Shown piece after piece: positions 34,602 to 45,287 of a stretch of 64,000 nucleotides of DNA. The notes beneath the pieces were generated by a model, which saw only the letters and a program-made list of their open reading frames with translations, was not told the DNA's origin and ran no database searches. Location of the stretch: NCBI RefSeq assembly GCF_022761035.1, contig NZ_JAKWJP010000006.1, positions 124,001-188,000 of the forward strand, given 5' to 3'. Origin of the DNA: Microbacterium sp. SS28. GTDB taxonomy: Bacteria; Actinomycetota; Actinomycetes; Actinomycetales; Microbacteriaceae. Position 1 is the stretch's first letter; every line of letters begins with the position of its first letter. Made by a program: the position numbers and the translations under genes.

Positions 34602-36331
34602 GCCGCCGCCTCCGCCGCGAGCTGCGAATCGACGATCTCGCGGTAGGTCTCGTTCGTGTCGAGGAGATCGTCGTGGGTTCCCACGCCGACCATGCGACCG
34701 TGGTCGAGGACGATGATCTGGTCGGCCTGCTGGATCGTCGTGACCCGCTGGGCCACGACGAGACGCGTCGTGTCGGGCAGGTGCGTGTCGAGAGCGCGCC
34801 GGAGCGCGGCATCCGTCCTGAGATCCAGCGCGGAGAACGAGTCGTCGAAGACGTGGATCGCGGGCTGTTTGACGAGCGCGCGTGCGATCGCGAGCCGCTG
34901 GCGCTGGCCGCCCGAGACGTTCGTGCCGCCTTGCGAGATGGGGGCGTCGAGGCCGCCTTCCATCGCCTCCACGAAGCCCTTCGCCTGCGCGAGCTCGAGC
35001 GCGCGCCAGAGCTCCTCGTCGGTCGCGTCCTCGTCGCCGTACCGGAGGTTCGAGGCGACGGTCCCCGAGAACAGGAACGCCCGCTGCGGGATGAGCCCGA
35101 TGCGCCGCCACAGGAGGTCGGGGTCGTACTCCCGCACGTCGAGGCCGTCGATGCGGACGACGCCTCCCGTGACGTCGAAGAGCCGCGGCACGAGGCCCAC
35201 GAGAGTCGTCTTGCCGGCGCCCGTCGAGCCGATGATGGCGGTCGTGGTGCCGGGGGCGACGGTGAAGGTGAGGTCGTGCAGCACGGCCTCCTCGGCAGCC
35301 GGGTAGGCGAAGTCGACGTGCTCGAACTCGATGCTCCCGCGCATCGCCGGCGGCGCGGCGGGGTCGGCGGGTGCGGCGACGGAGGGCTCGGTGTCGAGCA
35401 CGTCGCCGATGCGGTTCGCACAGACGGCGGCGCGCGGGATCATGACGAACATGAAGGTCGCCATCATGACGCCCATGAGGATCTGCATGAGGTAGTTGAG
35501 GAAGGCGAACAGCGTGCCGATCTCGACGCCGTTGTTCTGCACCTGGAACGCGCCGAACCAGATCACCGCGACGCTCGAGACGTTCATGACGAGCATGACG
35601 GCGGGGAACATGAGCGCCATGAGGTTGCCGGCGCGCAGGCCCGTCTGCATGACGTCGAGGCTCGCGTCCTCGAAGCGGGCGCGCTCCTCGCGCTCGCGCA
35701 CGAAGGCGCGGATGACACGGATGCCGGTCAGCTGCTCGCGCATGATCTGGTTGACGCGGTCGATCTTCTTCTGCATCTGCGTGAACGCGGGGACCATCCG
35801 CACGACGATCAGACCGACGATGATGAGCAGGATCGGGATCGCGACCGCCATGAGCCACGAGAGCCCGGCGTCCTGACGCACGGCCATGATGACGCCGCCG
35901 ATCGCGAGCATCGGCGCCGAGATCATGAGCGTCGCCGAGACCTGCACGAGCATCTGCACCTGCTGCACGTCGTTCGTGTTGCGGGTGATGAGCGAGGGCG
36001 CCCCGAACTGGCCCACCTCGCGCTGCGAGAACGCGACGACGCGGTGGAAGAGGTCGCCGCGCAGGTCGCGCCCCATGCCCATCGCGAGGCGGGAGCCGAA
36101 ATAGACGGCGACGATCGAGCACACGACCTGCACGAGGCTGATGCCGAGCATGACGACGCCGGTCTGCCAGATGTATTCGATGTCACCCGTGACGACGCCG
36201 TTGTCGATGATGTTCGCGTTGAGGGTCGGCAGCATGAGCGACGCGATCGACTGCGCGAGCTGGAAGAGGACGACGCCGATGATGAGGAGCCACGCGGGGC
36301 TCAAGTAGCGGACGAGCAGCTTGCCGAGCAC
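34598..36331 (-). CDS. ABC exporter half-transporter, first subunit of a heterodimer (Glu-to-Asp Walker B)
   Basis: A 577-residue permease-ATPase with six helices (about 13-320) and a C-terminal nucleotide-binding domain: Walker A GSTGAGKTT, signature NVSGGQRQRLA, Walker B HVFDDSFSALD. The catalytic Glu of Walker B is Asp here, while the partner protein has a Glu but a degraded signature. One composite ATP site is therefore degenerate and the other canonical, as in TM287/288 and BmrCD exporters. GTG at 36331 has GAAAGGA nearby. First gene of the two-gene operon. Confidence 0.9.
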   Translation of the reverse strand: MLGKLLVRYLSPAWLLIIGVVLFQLAQSIASLMLPTLNANIIDNGVVTGDIEYIWQTGVVMLGISLVQVVCSIVAVYFGSRLAMGMGRDLRGDLFHRVVAFSQREVGQFGAPSLITRNTNDVQQVQMLVQVSATLMISAPMLAIGGVIMAVRQDAGLSWLMAVAIPILLIIVGLIVVRMVPAFTQMQKKIDRVNQIMREQLTGIRVIRAFVREREERARFEDASLDVMQTGLRAGNLMALMFPAVMLVMNVSSVAVIWFGAFQVQNNGVEIGTLFAFLNYLMQILMGVMMATFMFVMIPRAAVCANRIGDVLDTEPSVAAPADPAAPPAMRGSIEFEHVDFAYPAAEEAVLHDLTFTVAPGTTTAIIGSTGAGKTTLVGLVPRLFDVTGGVVRIDGLDVREYDPDLLWRRIGLIPQRAFLFSGTVASNLRYGDEDATDEELWRALELAQAKGFVEAMEGGLDAPISQGGTNVSGGQRQRLAIARALVKQPAIHVFDDSFSALDLRTDAALRRALDTHLPDTTRLVVAQRVTTIQQADQIIVLDHGRMVGVGTHDDLLDTNETYREIVDSQLAAEAAA

Positions 36332-36478
36332 AGTGGTCCTTTCGCGCGCGGCGACATCCGCATCGAGCGGCCGCGCACGTCGAATGACGCTACGCCAGTC
36401 CCCCGCGGTCGTCCAACCGCGGGGCGTGCGCTGAGAGCGAACCGGGGAGCGGATGCCGCTCCCGCTCCCCCGCGGAGG

Positions 36479-37465
36479 TCACATGTCGGCGGCGGGCGAC
36501 GGCGCGAAGATCGCGTCGATCGCCGCGAGGTCGGCCGCCGTCGGAATCCACGCCGTCGCGGCGGCCGCGTTGGCGCGCACCTGCTCGGGGGTCGTCGCCC
36601 CCGCGATGACGCTCGCGACCGAGGGCCGCGCCAGGAACCACCCGAATGTCGCCTCGAGCATCGTGATCCCCTGCTCGTCGCAGAAGGCCTGGTACGCCTC
36701 GAGCGCGTCCCACGGCGCGTTCTCGTACAGATGCGGGCGCTGCCGCATGATCCGCGAGTCGGCGGGCGCGGCATCCCGAGTGAACTTGCCCGTCAGCAGG
36801 CCGTTGTGCAGAGGGAAGAACGGGAAGAAGCCCAGCCCGTACCGCTCGACGGCCCGGAGCACGTTGCGCTCGGCACCCCGCGCGAGCAGGCTGTACTGGT
36901 TCTGCGCCGACACGAACGGGATCGCACGGCGCTCACGCGCGACGAAGTGCGCCTCGGCGATCTCCCACCCCGCGAAGTTGGAGTGGCCGAAGTAGCGCAC
37001 CTTGCCCTCCCGGACGAGGTCGCCGAGCGCGTCGAGGGTCTCCTCGATCGGGGTCGCGGAGTCCGGTGTGTGCAGCTGGTACAGATCGATCCAGTCGGTC
37101 TGAAGACGGCGGAGGGATGCCTCGACCGCGCGCCGCACGTGCGTGCGCGACGCCTTCGCCCCGCCGAGGACTCCGGGTGCGAAGTCGGCGTGGCCGAACT
37201 TCGTCGCGAGGATGACCTGATCGCGACGCCCCACGAGCGCCTCGCCCATGAGGGTCTCGGACAGACCGGGCTCGCGTCCGTAGATGTCGGCCGTGTCGAG
37301 GAACGTGACCCCCTCGTCGATCGCGGCGTCCAGAACGTCGCGTGTTCCGCCGATCGTCTCGGTCTTCGTGCCGGCGCGGCCGAAGTTGTTGCAGCCGAGG
37401 CCGACGGCGGAGACGAGCAGGCCGGACGAGCCGACGCGACGGAGGGGGACGGCAGCGGAGGTCAT
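36479..37465 (-). CDS. Aldo/keto reductase
   Basis: A 328-residue NADPH-dependent TIM-barrel oxidoreductase. The catalytic tetrad is visible: Asp and Tyr in FLDTADIYG, Lys in ILATKFGH, His in LYQLHTPD. The C-terminal NADP-binding segment SVIAGATTPEQVRANAAA is present. ATG at 37465, with TACCGT six bases upstream and also a GAGGG purine run, so either leaderless or with a ribosome binding site. Apparently monocistronic; the carbonyl substrate is unknown. Confidence 0.9.
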   Translation of the reverse strand: MTSAAVPLRRVGSSGLLVSAVGLGCNNFGRAGTKTETIGGTRDVLDAAIDEGVTFLDTADIYGREPGLSETLMGEALVGRRDQVILATKFGHADFAPGVLGGAKASRTHVRRAVEASLRRLQTDWIDLYQLHTPDSATPIEETLDALGDLVREGKVRYFGHSNFAGWEIAEAHFVARERRAIPFVSAQNQYSLLARGAERNVLRAVERYGLGFFPFFPLHNGLLTGKFTRDAAPADSRIMRQRPHLYENAPWDALEAYQAFCDEQGITMLEATFGWFLARPSVASVIAGATTPEQVRANAAAATAWIPTAADLAAIDAIFAPSPAADM

Positions 37466-37501
37466 GCCCTCACGGTATCCCGCGCGCCTGCCCAGACGCG
37501 C

Positions 37502-37529
37502 GTGAACCCCCGCCGGGGCGGGGGTTCAC
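37502..37529. terminator. Strong hairpin between the AKR and the Pro-rich membrane protein gene
   Basis: GTGAACCCCCGCC (37502-37514) pairs perfectly with GGCGGGGGTTCAC (37517-37529). It lies eight bases after the stop of the upstream minus-strand gene (37538). No U-tract follows, as is common in high-GC actinobacteria. Confidence 0.7.
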
Positions 37530-37537
37530 GGTGGCGA

Positions 37538-38638
37538 TCAGGCCTTGGGCGCGGGCGGCTCGTCGGGCTCGGGAGCCGCCGGCGATCCGAAGTCGATCGT
37601 CGGCTCGTCGGGCGCCGCGGGCGGGACCGGCGGCTCGGGCTCGGGCGCGACGGGCGGCTCCGGCGTCACGGGAGGTGCCGGCTCCGGAGTGACGGGCGGT
37701 GCCGGCTCGACCGGCGGCTCGGGGACGACGGGCGGCTCGGCCGGTGCGACGGGAGTCTCGGGAGCTGCCGGCGGCTCGGGGGCTGCCGGGGGCTCGGGTG
37801 CGGCGGGCGCCTCCGGGGCTCCGGGGGCCGCGGGCGGCTCGGGAGCCGAGGCCGCGGCGGGCGCAGGCGTGTAGCCGGCGGGTGCCTCCGGCGCAGTCGG
37901 CGGCTCGTATGCGGGCGGCTCGGCGGCGGGCGCTGCGGACGGGGCGGGCGTGTAGCCCGCGGGCGGCTCACCCGCGGCCGGCGGCGCGTAGGCGGGCGGC
38001 TCGGTGTACGCCGTGGGGGGCGGGGTGTAGCCGGCCGGGGGCGGCGGGTACGCGCCCGGGGCGGGTGGCGGGTACGCGCCGGGGGCCGCGGGCGGGTAGA
38101 CGCCGGGGGCGGCGTAGCCCGCGGGCGGCGCGGCGTAGCCGCTCGACTGGGCGGGGACGCCCGCCCAGACCGTCCTGTCGCCGAGGAATCCGTTGCCCGC
38201 CCAGGGAGCCGGGGCGACGGCGGTGTTCCAGCGCGACTTGTCGAAGCCCGCGATGCCGAGCCACACGATCGGGAGGAAGAAGTACAGGACGACCCAGGCG
38301 GCTTCCTTCTGCAGCTTGAGTCCGACGCGCCACGCGGCGAGCAGGGTCACGACGAACGCCGCGAGCGAGCCCACCCAGCCGAGCCCGACGAAGCCGAGGA
38401 GGAAGGCGGCGCCGATGCCGTACAGCACGAGCCACGGACTCAGGTCGCCGAGCTTCGAGAACACCATCGTGTTGTAGACGGGAACCCACGCGCGCCAGCG
38501 ACCCTGGACGCCCGCCTTGTCGAAGATCTTCATGAGGAACCACGAACCGATGACGTAGAACGCGATCCCGATGATCCATGCGAATAATGCGAAGACGGCC
38601 AGGAAGAGGCCGAACCCACCGTCGCCATAGTCGTACAT
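37538..38638 (-). CDS. Membrane protein with Pro/Ala/Glu-rich tail (DUF5684-like)
   Basis: A 366-residue protein. The first 140 residues are hydrophobic (about four helices) and resemble DUF5684-type proteins, with GVQGRWRAWVPVYNTMVF near residue 43, common in actinobacterial signal-peptidase-like neighbours of unknown function. From residue 150 on, a cytoplasmic or external tail is almost wholly Pro, Ala, Gly, Tyr and Glu, first as PPxxYxP-type repeats, then as PEPPAAP repeats. ATG at 38638 behind GGAAAGG. No partner genes indicate function. Confidence 0.72.
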   Translation of the reverse strand: MYDYGDGGFGLFLAVFALFAWIIGIAFYVIGSWFLMKIFDKAGVQGRWRAWVPVYNTMVFSKLGDLSPWLVLYGIGAAFLLGFVGLGWVGSLAAFVVTLLAAWRVGLKLQKEAAWVVLYFFLPIVWLGIAGFDKSRWNTAVAPAPWAGNGFLGDRTVWAGVPAQSSGYAAPPAGYAAPGVYPPAAPGAYPPPAPGAYPPPPAGYTPPPTAYTEPPAYAPPAAGEPPAGYTPAPSAAPAAEPPAYEPPTAPEAPAGYTPAPAAASAPEPPAAPGAPEAPAAPEPPAAPEPPAAPETPVAPAEPPVVPEPPVEPAPPVTPEPAPPVTPEPPVAPEPEPPVPPAAPDEPTIDFGSPAAPEPDEPPAPKA

Positions 38639-38809
38639 GGTGTCCCTTTCCGGAACAGACGGACGTGTCACCACGCCGCGGGACGCTCCGCCCCGACGAC
38701 TCACATGCTAGCGATGCGGATCGGGCCGTGGCAGTCTTCGCCGCGGCGACTCGCCGCGGCGCCCCGCCCTCGCTAGCCTGGCGATGAACCCTCGCGGAAG
38801 GAGCCTCCC

Positions 38810-39313
38810 ATGAGCGACACGACCCCCACCCCTCCGCCTCTCCCCGAACAGCCCGCGGGCGAGGCGGCTGCCCGGCGATCCGCCACGACGCCCGGCGCGG
38901 CCGGCACAGGCCCCGCGCGGACGTACGACCCCGCCGTGGACCCCGACGACACCGGCGTCCCGCGTGCCGTCGGCGACGCGTCCGACATCGGCCGCGGCTT
39001 CCTGAGCGCGCTGTTCGACATCTCGTTCCGCACGTTCATCACGCGGCGGCTCGCGAGCGCGTTCTACGTCGTCGGCCTCATCGCGATCGGCATCGGATTC
39101 CTCGTCTGGTTCGTGCGGGGGATCGTGGGCGGCATCGACCTGCTCTCGTTCAACGTCGGCGCGGGTGTCTCGCTCCTCGTCGCGACGATCATCCTCGTGC
39201 CGATAGCGACGTTCCTCGCGATCGTCGTGCTCCGCTTCATCATCGAAGCGGTGGTGGCGCTCATAGCGATCGCCGAGAACACGCAGCGGACTGCCGACAA
39301 CACGCGGCGCTGA
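38810..39313 (+). CDS. DUF4282 domain membrane protein
   Basis: A 167-residue protein. A Pro/Thr/Ala-rich cytoplasmic N-terminus of about 65 residues is followed by the DUF4282 domain: LFDISFRTFITRRLASAFYVVGL, two membrane helices (about 85-108 and 120-150) and a charged end. Function is unknown. ATG at 38810 has AAGGAG eight bases upstream; TAGCCT at 38774 would be a -10 box giving a short 5' leader. Its stop is three bases from the stop of yaaA on the other strand. Confidence 0.8.
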   Translation: MSDTTPTPPPLPEQPAGEAAARRSATTPGAAGTGPARTYDPAVDPDDTGVPRAVGDASDIGRGFLSALFDISFRTFITRRLASAFYVVGLIAIGIGFLVWFVRGIVGGIDLLSFNVGAGVSLLVATIILVPIATFLAIVVLRFIIEAVVALIAIAENTQRTADNTRR

Positions 39314-39316
39314 CCG

Positions 39317-40066
39317 CTACGCGAAGAGCTCGAGCGCGCCCGCCGCGCCCTGGCGCACGCGGATGCCTGCGGCATCCGCCCACTTCACGAATCCCGCGCG
39401 CGAGCCGATCCGCGGACGTTCGAGGGCGAGCCGGCGAACGAGCGCGCCCTTGGCGTGCTTGTTGAAGTGGTTGAGCGCGCGCACCGCGCCGCCGTCGCCC
39501 TCGGTCACGATGCGCACATAGGCGGAGGGGACTGATGCCGCAACCGGCCCGAGGGCGACGTACGCCTCCGAGCGCAGATCGAGCACGAACCCGGGCGCGG
39601 CCTCGGCGAGGGCGTGCGAGACGGATTCGGCCCAGAGGCGCCGCAGCGGCGGGACGCCGGGGAGCGACGTCGACGCGCCCAGCCGATACGTCGGGATGCG
39701 GTCGAGCGCCCCGACAGGGCCCAACGGGGCGGAGTGGATGAGGACGTTGCGTCCCAGCCACGAGCGCGCCCTGCCGTCGAGGGATGCCGCGTCCAGCGCG
39801 TCGAAGAGCACCCCCGTGTAGCGATCGACGGCGGCCATGGTGGGCGCCGTCGTCACGCGGGCGTTGTCCTCGATGTCGCCGAGCTGCGTCGCACCGAGCT
39901 TGAGGACGCGGGCTGCGGTCGCGGCATCCGTCGACAGCTCTTCGAGGGCCGCGAGCACCCGCGCGCGCTGCGCGCGCAGGGACGGGAGCGCGAGCGCCTC
40001 GAGGTCGACGGGTCGAGGCGTCCCCCCGGGACTCTTCGTCTCGGACGGGGGCAGAAGGATCAGCAC
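39317..40066 (-). CDS. yaaA: Peroxide stress protein YaaA (UPF0246)
   Basis: A 249-residue YaaA-family protein. In E. coli, YaaA lowers intracellular iron and DNA damage during peroxide stress. The N-terminal LILLPPSETKSPGG, the middle YTGVLFDALD and the C-terminal NHFNKHAKGALVR segments are typical. GTG at 40066. It lies just downstream of the ATP synthase operon on the same strand, beyond a strong terminator, so it likely has its own promoter. Confidence 0.88.
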   Translation of the reverse strand: MLILLPPSETKSPGGTPRPVDLEALALPSLRAQRARVLAALEELSTDAATAARVLKLGATQLGDIEDNARVTTAPTMAAVDRYTGVLFDALDAASLDGRARSWLGRNVLIHSAPLGPVGALDRIPTYRLGASTSLPGVPPLRRLWAESVSHALAEAAPGFVLDLRSEAYVALGPVAASVPSAYVRIVTEGDGGAVRALNHFNKHAKGALVRRLALERPRIGSRAGFVKWADAAGIRVRQGAAGALELFA

Positions 40067-40086
40067 GTCGGGTCCTCCACGAACGG

Positions 40087-40120
40087 CGCGCGCCGCCCGG
40101 AGTGATCCGGGCGGCGCGCG
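40087..40120 (-). terminator. Terminator of the ATP synthase operon
   Basis: A 15-bp perfect GC-rich stem (40087-40101 with 40106-40120) closes a GTGA loop, 13 bases after the atpC stop codon. No U-tract follows. Confidence 0.85.
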
Positions 40121-40133
40121 TCAGATGATTCGA

Positions 40134-40394
40134 TCAGGCGATGAGCGCGGCGTTTCCTGCCACGATCGAGATCTCGTCGCCGTCCATCGACAGGAAGCCG
40201 TCCTGCGCGTTGGCGATGATCTTCGTGCCGTCGGCCTGCGTGATGCGCACCTGGCCTTCCGCGAGCACCGCGAGGACGGGCTCGTGACCGGGCATGAAGC
40301 CGATCTCGCCGAGGACGGTCTTGGCGACGACGAGCGACGCCTCCCCCGCCCACACCTCCGACTCTGCGGAGACGAGACTCACCTTGAGCGGCAT
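40134..40394 (-). CDS. atpC: ATP synthase epsilon subunit
   Basis: An 86-residue F1 epsilon subunit, part of the central stalk and an inhibitor of ATP hydrolysis. It starts MPLKVSLVSAESEVWAGEAS and contains GEIGFMPGHEPVLAVLAEG, the usual beta-sandwich signature. The C-terminal helical hairpin is missing, as in many actinobacteria with a short epsilon. ATG at 40394 follows the atpD stop by one base. Last gene of the operon. Confidence 0.95.
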   Translation of the reverse strand: MPLKVSLVSAESEVWAGEASLVVAKTVLGEIGFMPGHEPVLAVLAEGQVRITQADGTKIIANAQDGFLSMDGDEISIVAGNAALIA

Positions 40395-40395
40395 G

Positions 40396-41844
40396 TCAGC
40401 CGTTCTCCTTCTGGATCTGCGACCACTTCTCCTCGACGTCGGAGATGCCGCCGACGTTGAAGAACGCCTGCTCGGCGACGTGGTCGAAGTCGCCCTTGAC
40501 GATCGCGTCGAACGACTCGATCGTCTCCTTGATCGGGACAGTGGAGCCCTCGACGCCGGTGAACTTCTTGGCCATGTAGGTGTTCTGCGAGAGGAACTGC
40601 TGGATGCGGCGTGCACGCGACACGACGACCTTGTCCTCTTCCGAGAGCTCGTCGACACCGAGGATCGCGATGATCTCCTGCAGTTCCTTGTTCTTCTGGA
40701 GGATCTGCTTGACGGCCGTCGCGACGCGGTAGTGGTCGGCGCCGATGTAGCGCGGGTCGAGGATGCGGCTCGTCGAGGAGAGCGGGTCGACGGCCGGGTA
40801 AAGGCCCTTCGACGCGATCTCGCGGCTGAGCTCGGTCGTCGCGTCGAGGTGCGCGAACGTCGTGGCCGGCGCCGGGTCGGTGTAGTCGTCGGCGGGGACG
40901 TAGATCGCCTGCAGCGAGGTGATCGAGTGGCCGCGCGTCGACGTGATGCGCTCCTGGAGCACACCCATCTCGTCCGCGAGGTTGGGCTGGTAGCCCACCG
41001 CGGACGGCATGCGGCCGAGCAGCGTCGAGACCTCGGAGCCCGCCTGCGTGAAGCGGAAGATGTTGTCGATGAACAGGAGGACGTCCTGCTTCTGCACATC
41101 GCGGAAGTACTCGGCCATCGTGAGGGCCGAGAGGGCGACGCGCAGACGCGTTCCCGGCGGCTCGTCCATCTGGCCGAAGACGAGGGCCGTCTTGTCGAAG
41201 ACACCCGCCTCTTCCATCTCGTGGATGAGGTCGTTGCCCTCACGCGTGCGCTCGCCAACGCCGGCGAACACCGAGACGCCACCGTGGTCCTGCGCGACGC
41301 GCTGGATCATCTCCTGGATGAGCACCGTCTTGCCGACGCCTGCGCCGCCGAAGAGGCCGATCTTGCCACCCTGCACGTACGGGGTCAGGAGGTCGATGAC
41401 CTTGATGCCCGTCTCGAACATCTGGGTCTTCGACTCGAGCTGGTCGAAGCTCGGCGCCTTGCGGTGGATGCCCCAGCGCTCGGTGATCTCGATCTTCTCG
41501 CCCGGCTCGGCGTTGAGGATCTCGCCGGTCACGTTGAAGACGCGACCCTTGGTCACGTCGCCCACGGGCACCGTGATGGGGCCGCCGGTGTCGCGCACCT
41601 CCTGGCCGCGCACGACGCCGTCGGTCGGCTTGAGGGCGATGGCGCGCACGAGGTCGTCGCCGAGGTGCTGCGCGACCTCGAGCGTGAACTCGGTCGTGAC
41701 GCCCTCGACCGTGACGGTCGTCTTGAGCGCGTTGTAGATGTCGGGGATCGAGTCGTGCGGGAACTCGATGTCGACGACGGGACCCGTGACGCGGGCGACG
41801 CGGCCCGTGGCGGGGGCTTCCGTCTTCTCAGCGGTGAGGCTCAT
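40396..41844 (-). CDS. atpD: ATP synthase F1 beta subunit
   Basis: A 482-residue catalytic subunit. P-loop GGAGVGKT near residue 160, catalytic Glu in AGVGERTREGND, and the DELSEED-like segment LGVDELSEEDKVV near 390. It forms the three catalytic sites with AtpA. ATG at 41844, 20 bases after atpG, one base before atpC. Confidence 0.98.
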   Translation of the reverse strand: MSLTAEKTEAPATGRVARVTGPVVDIEFPHDSIPDIYNALKTTVTVEGVTTEFTLEVAQHLGDDLVRAIALKPTDGVVRGQEVRDTGGPITVPVGDVTKGRVFNVTGEILNAEPGEKIEITERWGIHRKAPSFDQLESKTQMFETGIKVIDLLTPYVQGGKIGLFGGAGVGKTVLIQEMIQRVAQDHGGVSVFAGVGERTREGNDLIHEMEEAGVFDKTALVFGQMDEPPGTRLRVALSALTMAEYFRDVQKQDVLLFIDNIFRFTQAGSEVSTLLGRMPSAVGYQPNLADEMGVLQERITSTRGHSITSLQAIYVPADDYTDPAPATTFAHLDATTELSREIASKGLYPAVDPLSSTSRILDPRYIGADHYRVATAVKQILQKNKELQEIIAILGVDELSEEDKVVVSRARRIQQFLSQNTYMAKKFTGVEGSTVPIKETIESFDAIVKGDFDHVAEQAFFNVGGISDVEEKWSQIQKENG

Positions 41845-41864
41845 GGCTTCTTCTCTTTCTAGGT

Positions 41865-42758
41865 CTACTTGCTCGACGCCAGAGCGTCGGCGCCGCCGAC
41901 GATCTCGGCGATCTGCTGCGTGATCTCGGCCTGCCGCGCGTTGTTGCGCAGGCGCGTGTAGTCGGTGATGAGCTTGTCGGCGTTGTCGCTCGCCGACTTC
42001 ATCGCCTTCTGGGTCGCGGCGTGCTTCGCGGCCGACGACTGCAGGAGCGCGTTGAAGACGCGGCTCTGGATGTACACCGGCAGAAGCGCATCCAGGACGA
42101 CGCCCGCCTCGGGCTCGAACTCGTAGAGCGGGTACACCTGCGTGCTCGATGCATCAGCTTCCACGACCTCGAGCGGCAGCAGCCGCACGGTCTCGGGCGA
42201 CTGCGTCATCATGCTGATGAAGCGGTTGTAGACGAGGTTGATCTCGTCCACGCCCCCGGCGTCGCCGCCGCGGTCGTACGCGTCGAGCAGGACGTCGGCG
42301 ATCTCCTCTGCCGTGTGGAAGTGCGGCGTGTCGGTGTCACCCGTCCACTCGGCCGCGCTCTCCATGCGACGGAACTGGAAGTACCCGACGGCCTTCCGGC
42401 CCACGAGGTAGTAGACCGGCTCCTTGCCCTGCGAGCGCAGGAGCTCCGCGAGCTGCAGCCCCTCGCGGAGGATCTGCGAGTTGAACGCGCCCGCGAGTCC
42501 GCGGTCGGACGCGAAGATGACGACGGCCGAGCGCCGGATCGTCTCCCGCTCCGTCGTCAGCGGGTGTTCGACGTTCGAGTGCGTCGCGACCGCCGAGACG
42601 GCGCGCGTCACGGCGCGAGCGAACGGCGCCGACGTGCGCACGCGCGCCATCGCCTTCTGGATGCGCGAAGCCGCGATGAGCTCCATCGCCTTCGTGATCT
42701 TCTTGGTCGTCTGAGCAGAAGCGATCTTCTGCTTGTAGACCCTGAGTTGAGCGCCCAT
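41865..42758 (-). CDS. atpG: ATP synthase F1 gamma subunit
   Basis: A 297-residue rotor shaft of F1. The two long conserved terminal helices are visible: MGAQLRVYKQKIASAQTTKKITKAMELIAASR at the start (shown in part) and the C-terminal ATQKAMKSASDNADKLI segment. SDRGLAGAFN, the conserved mid segment, is present. ATG at 42758, 21 bases after atpA. Confidence 0.97.
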   Translation of the reverse strand: MGAQLRVYKQKIASAQTTKKITKAMELIAASRIQKAMARVRTSAPFARAVTRAVSAVATHSNVEHPLTTERETIRRSAVVIFASDRGLAGAFNSQILREGLQLAELLRSQGKEPVYYLVGRKAVGYFQFRRMESAAEWTGDTDTPHFHTAEEIADVLLDAYDRGGDAGGVDEINLVYNRFISMMTQSPETVRLLPLEVVEADASSTQVYPLYEFEPEAGVVLDALLPVYIQSRVFNALLQSSAAKHAATQKAMKSASDNADKLITDYTRLRNNARQAEITQQIAEIVGGADALASSK

Positions 42759-42779
42759 GGTTGCTGTCCAGGGGTGCCG

Positions 42780-44420
<1,641 letters not shown>

Positions 44421-44495
44421 TGTCTTCCTTCGTTCAGTGAGGCCGTCCGTGAGTCGGGCCCCGAAGCCTCCGCCGTTGAGGCGGGAAGTAGTGGA

Positions 44496-45287
44496 TTAGC
44501 CGGCGAGACGCTGGCGGAGGTCGGCGAGGCGCGATGAGACGCTCGCGTCGATGACGTCGTCGGCGATCTGCACCCGCACGCCGCCGACCACCGAGGGGTC
44601 GACGACGGAGTTGAGCGTCACTGACGCGCCATAGCGCTTGCCCAGGGCGGCGGCGAGTCGCTCGGACTGCGACGCGCTCAGCGGGACGGCGGAGACCACC
44701 GTCGCAACCTTGCGGCCGCGCTCGTCGGCCACGAGGTCCATCGCCCGGATCAGGAGCTGACGGATCCGCCGCTCGCGCCGGGACTGCGCGAGGGAGGACA
44801 CGATGAGGATCGTCGCGGCACTTGCGCGACCACCGAGGATCGAGCGCACGAGCGTGGCCTTGGCCGCGTCATCGCCGAGTCGGCTGCCCAGTGCCAGCTC
44901 GAGCTCCGGGTTGGCGGCGACCGTGCGCGAGAACTCGAAGAGCTCGCCCTCGATGTCGGCGTCGGCCCCCGCACGGGCGGCGGCCCGCACGGCGAGCTCT
45001 TCGATCGCGTCGACGAGGTCGGATGCCGACGACCACCGCTGCGCGACTGCCGTGTTCAGCAGCGACAGCGACGTGGGCGCGAGCGCCGTGCCGAAGACGT
45101 CCGCGACCACCTTCGCGCGGGCCGGACCCGACGCGGCCGAGTCGGCGAGGGCGCCGGACAGGTGCGGGGATACGCCGAGCGCACGGGCGGCTGCGAACAG
45201 CTGGTCCGCGGTCGCCAGGTCGACTCCGGCGGCGCTGTCGAGCGCCGCCGTCGTCGCGGCGAGAGCCTGCGTGGTCGCACTGCCCAT
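44496..45287 (-). CDS. atpH: ATP synthase delta subunit
   Basis: A 263-residue peripheral-stalk subunit. It is longer than the 177 residues of E. coli delta, which is normal in this lineage; it is not fused to subunit b as in mycobacteria. The C-terminal core, VSAVPLSASQSERLAAALGK with DPSVVGGVRVQI, is canonical. ATG at 45287 shares one base with the atpF stop (TAATG). Confidence 0.95.
   Translation of the reverse strand: MGSATTQALAATTAALDSAAGVDLATADQLFAAARALGVSPHLSGALADSAASGPARAKVVADVFGTALAPTSLSLLNTAVAQRWSSASDLVDAIEELAVRAAARAGADADIEGELFEFSRTVAANPELELALGSRLGDDAAKATLVRSILGGRASAATILIVSSLAQSRRERRIRQLLIRAMDLVADERGRKVATVVSAVPLSASQSERLAAALGKRYGASVTLNSVVDPSVVGGVRVQIADDVIDASVSSRLADLRQRLAG

Noticed and set aside
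34553..38587. A 1344-codon open frame on the plus strand
   Set aside because: It is antisense to the ABC exporter subunit, the aldo/keto reductase and the Pro-rich membrane protein, all of which match known families. Long antisense frames are normal at this GC content.
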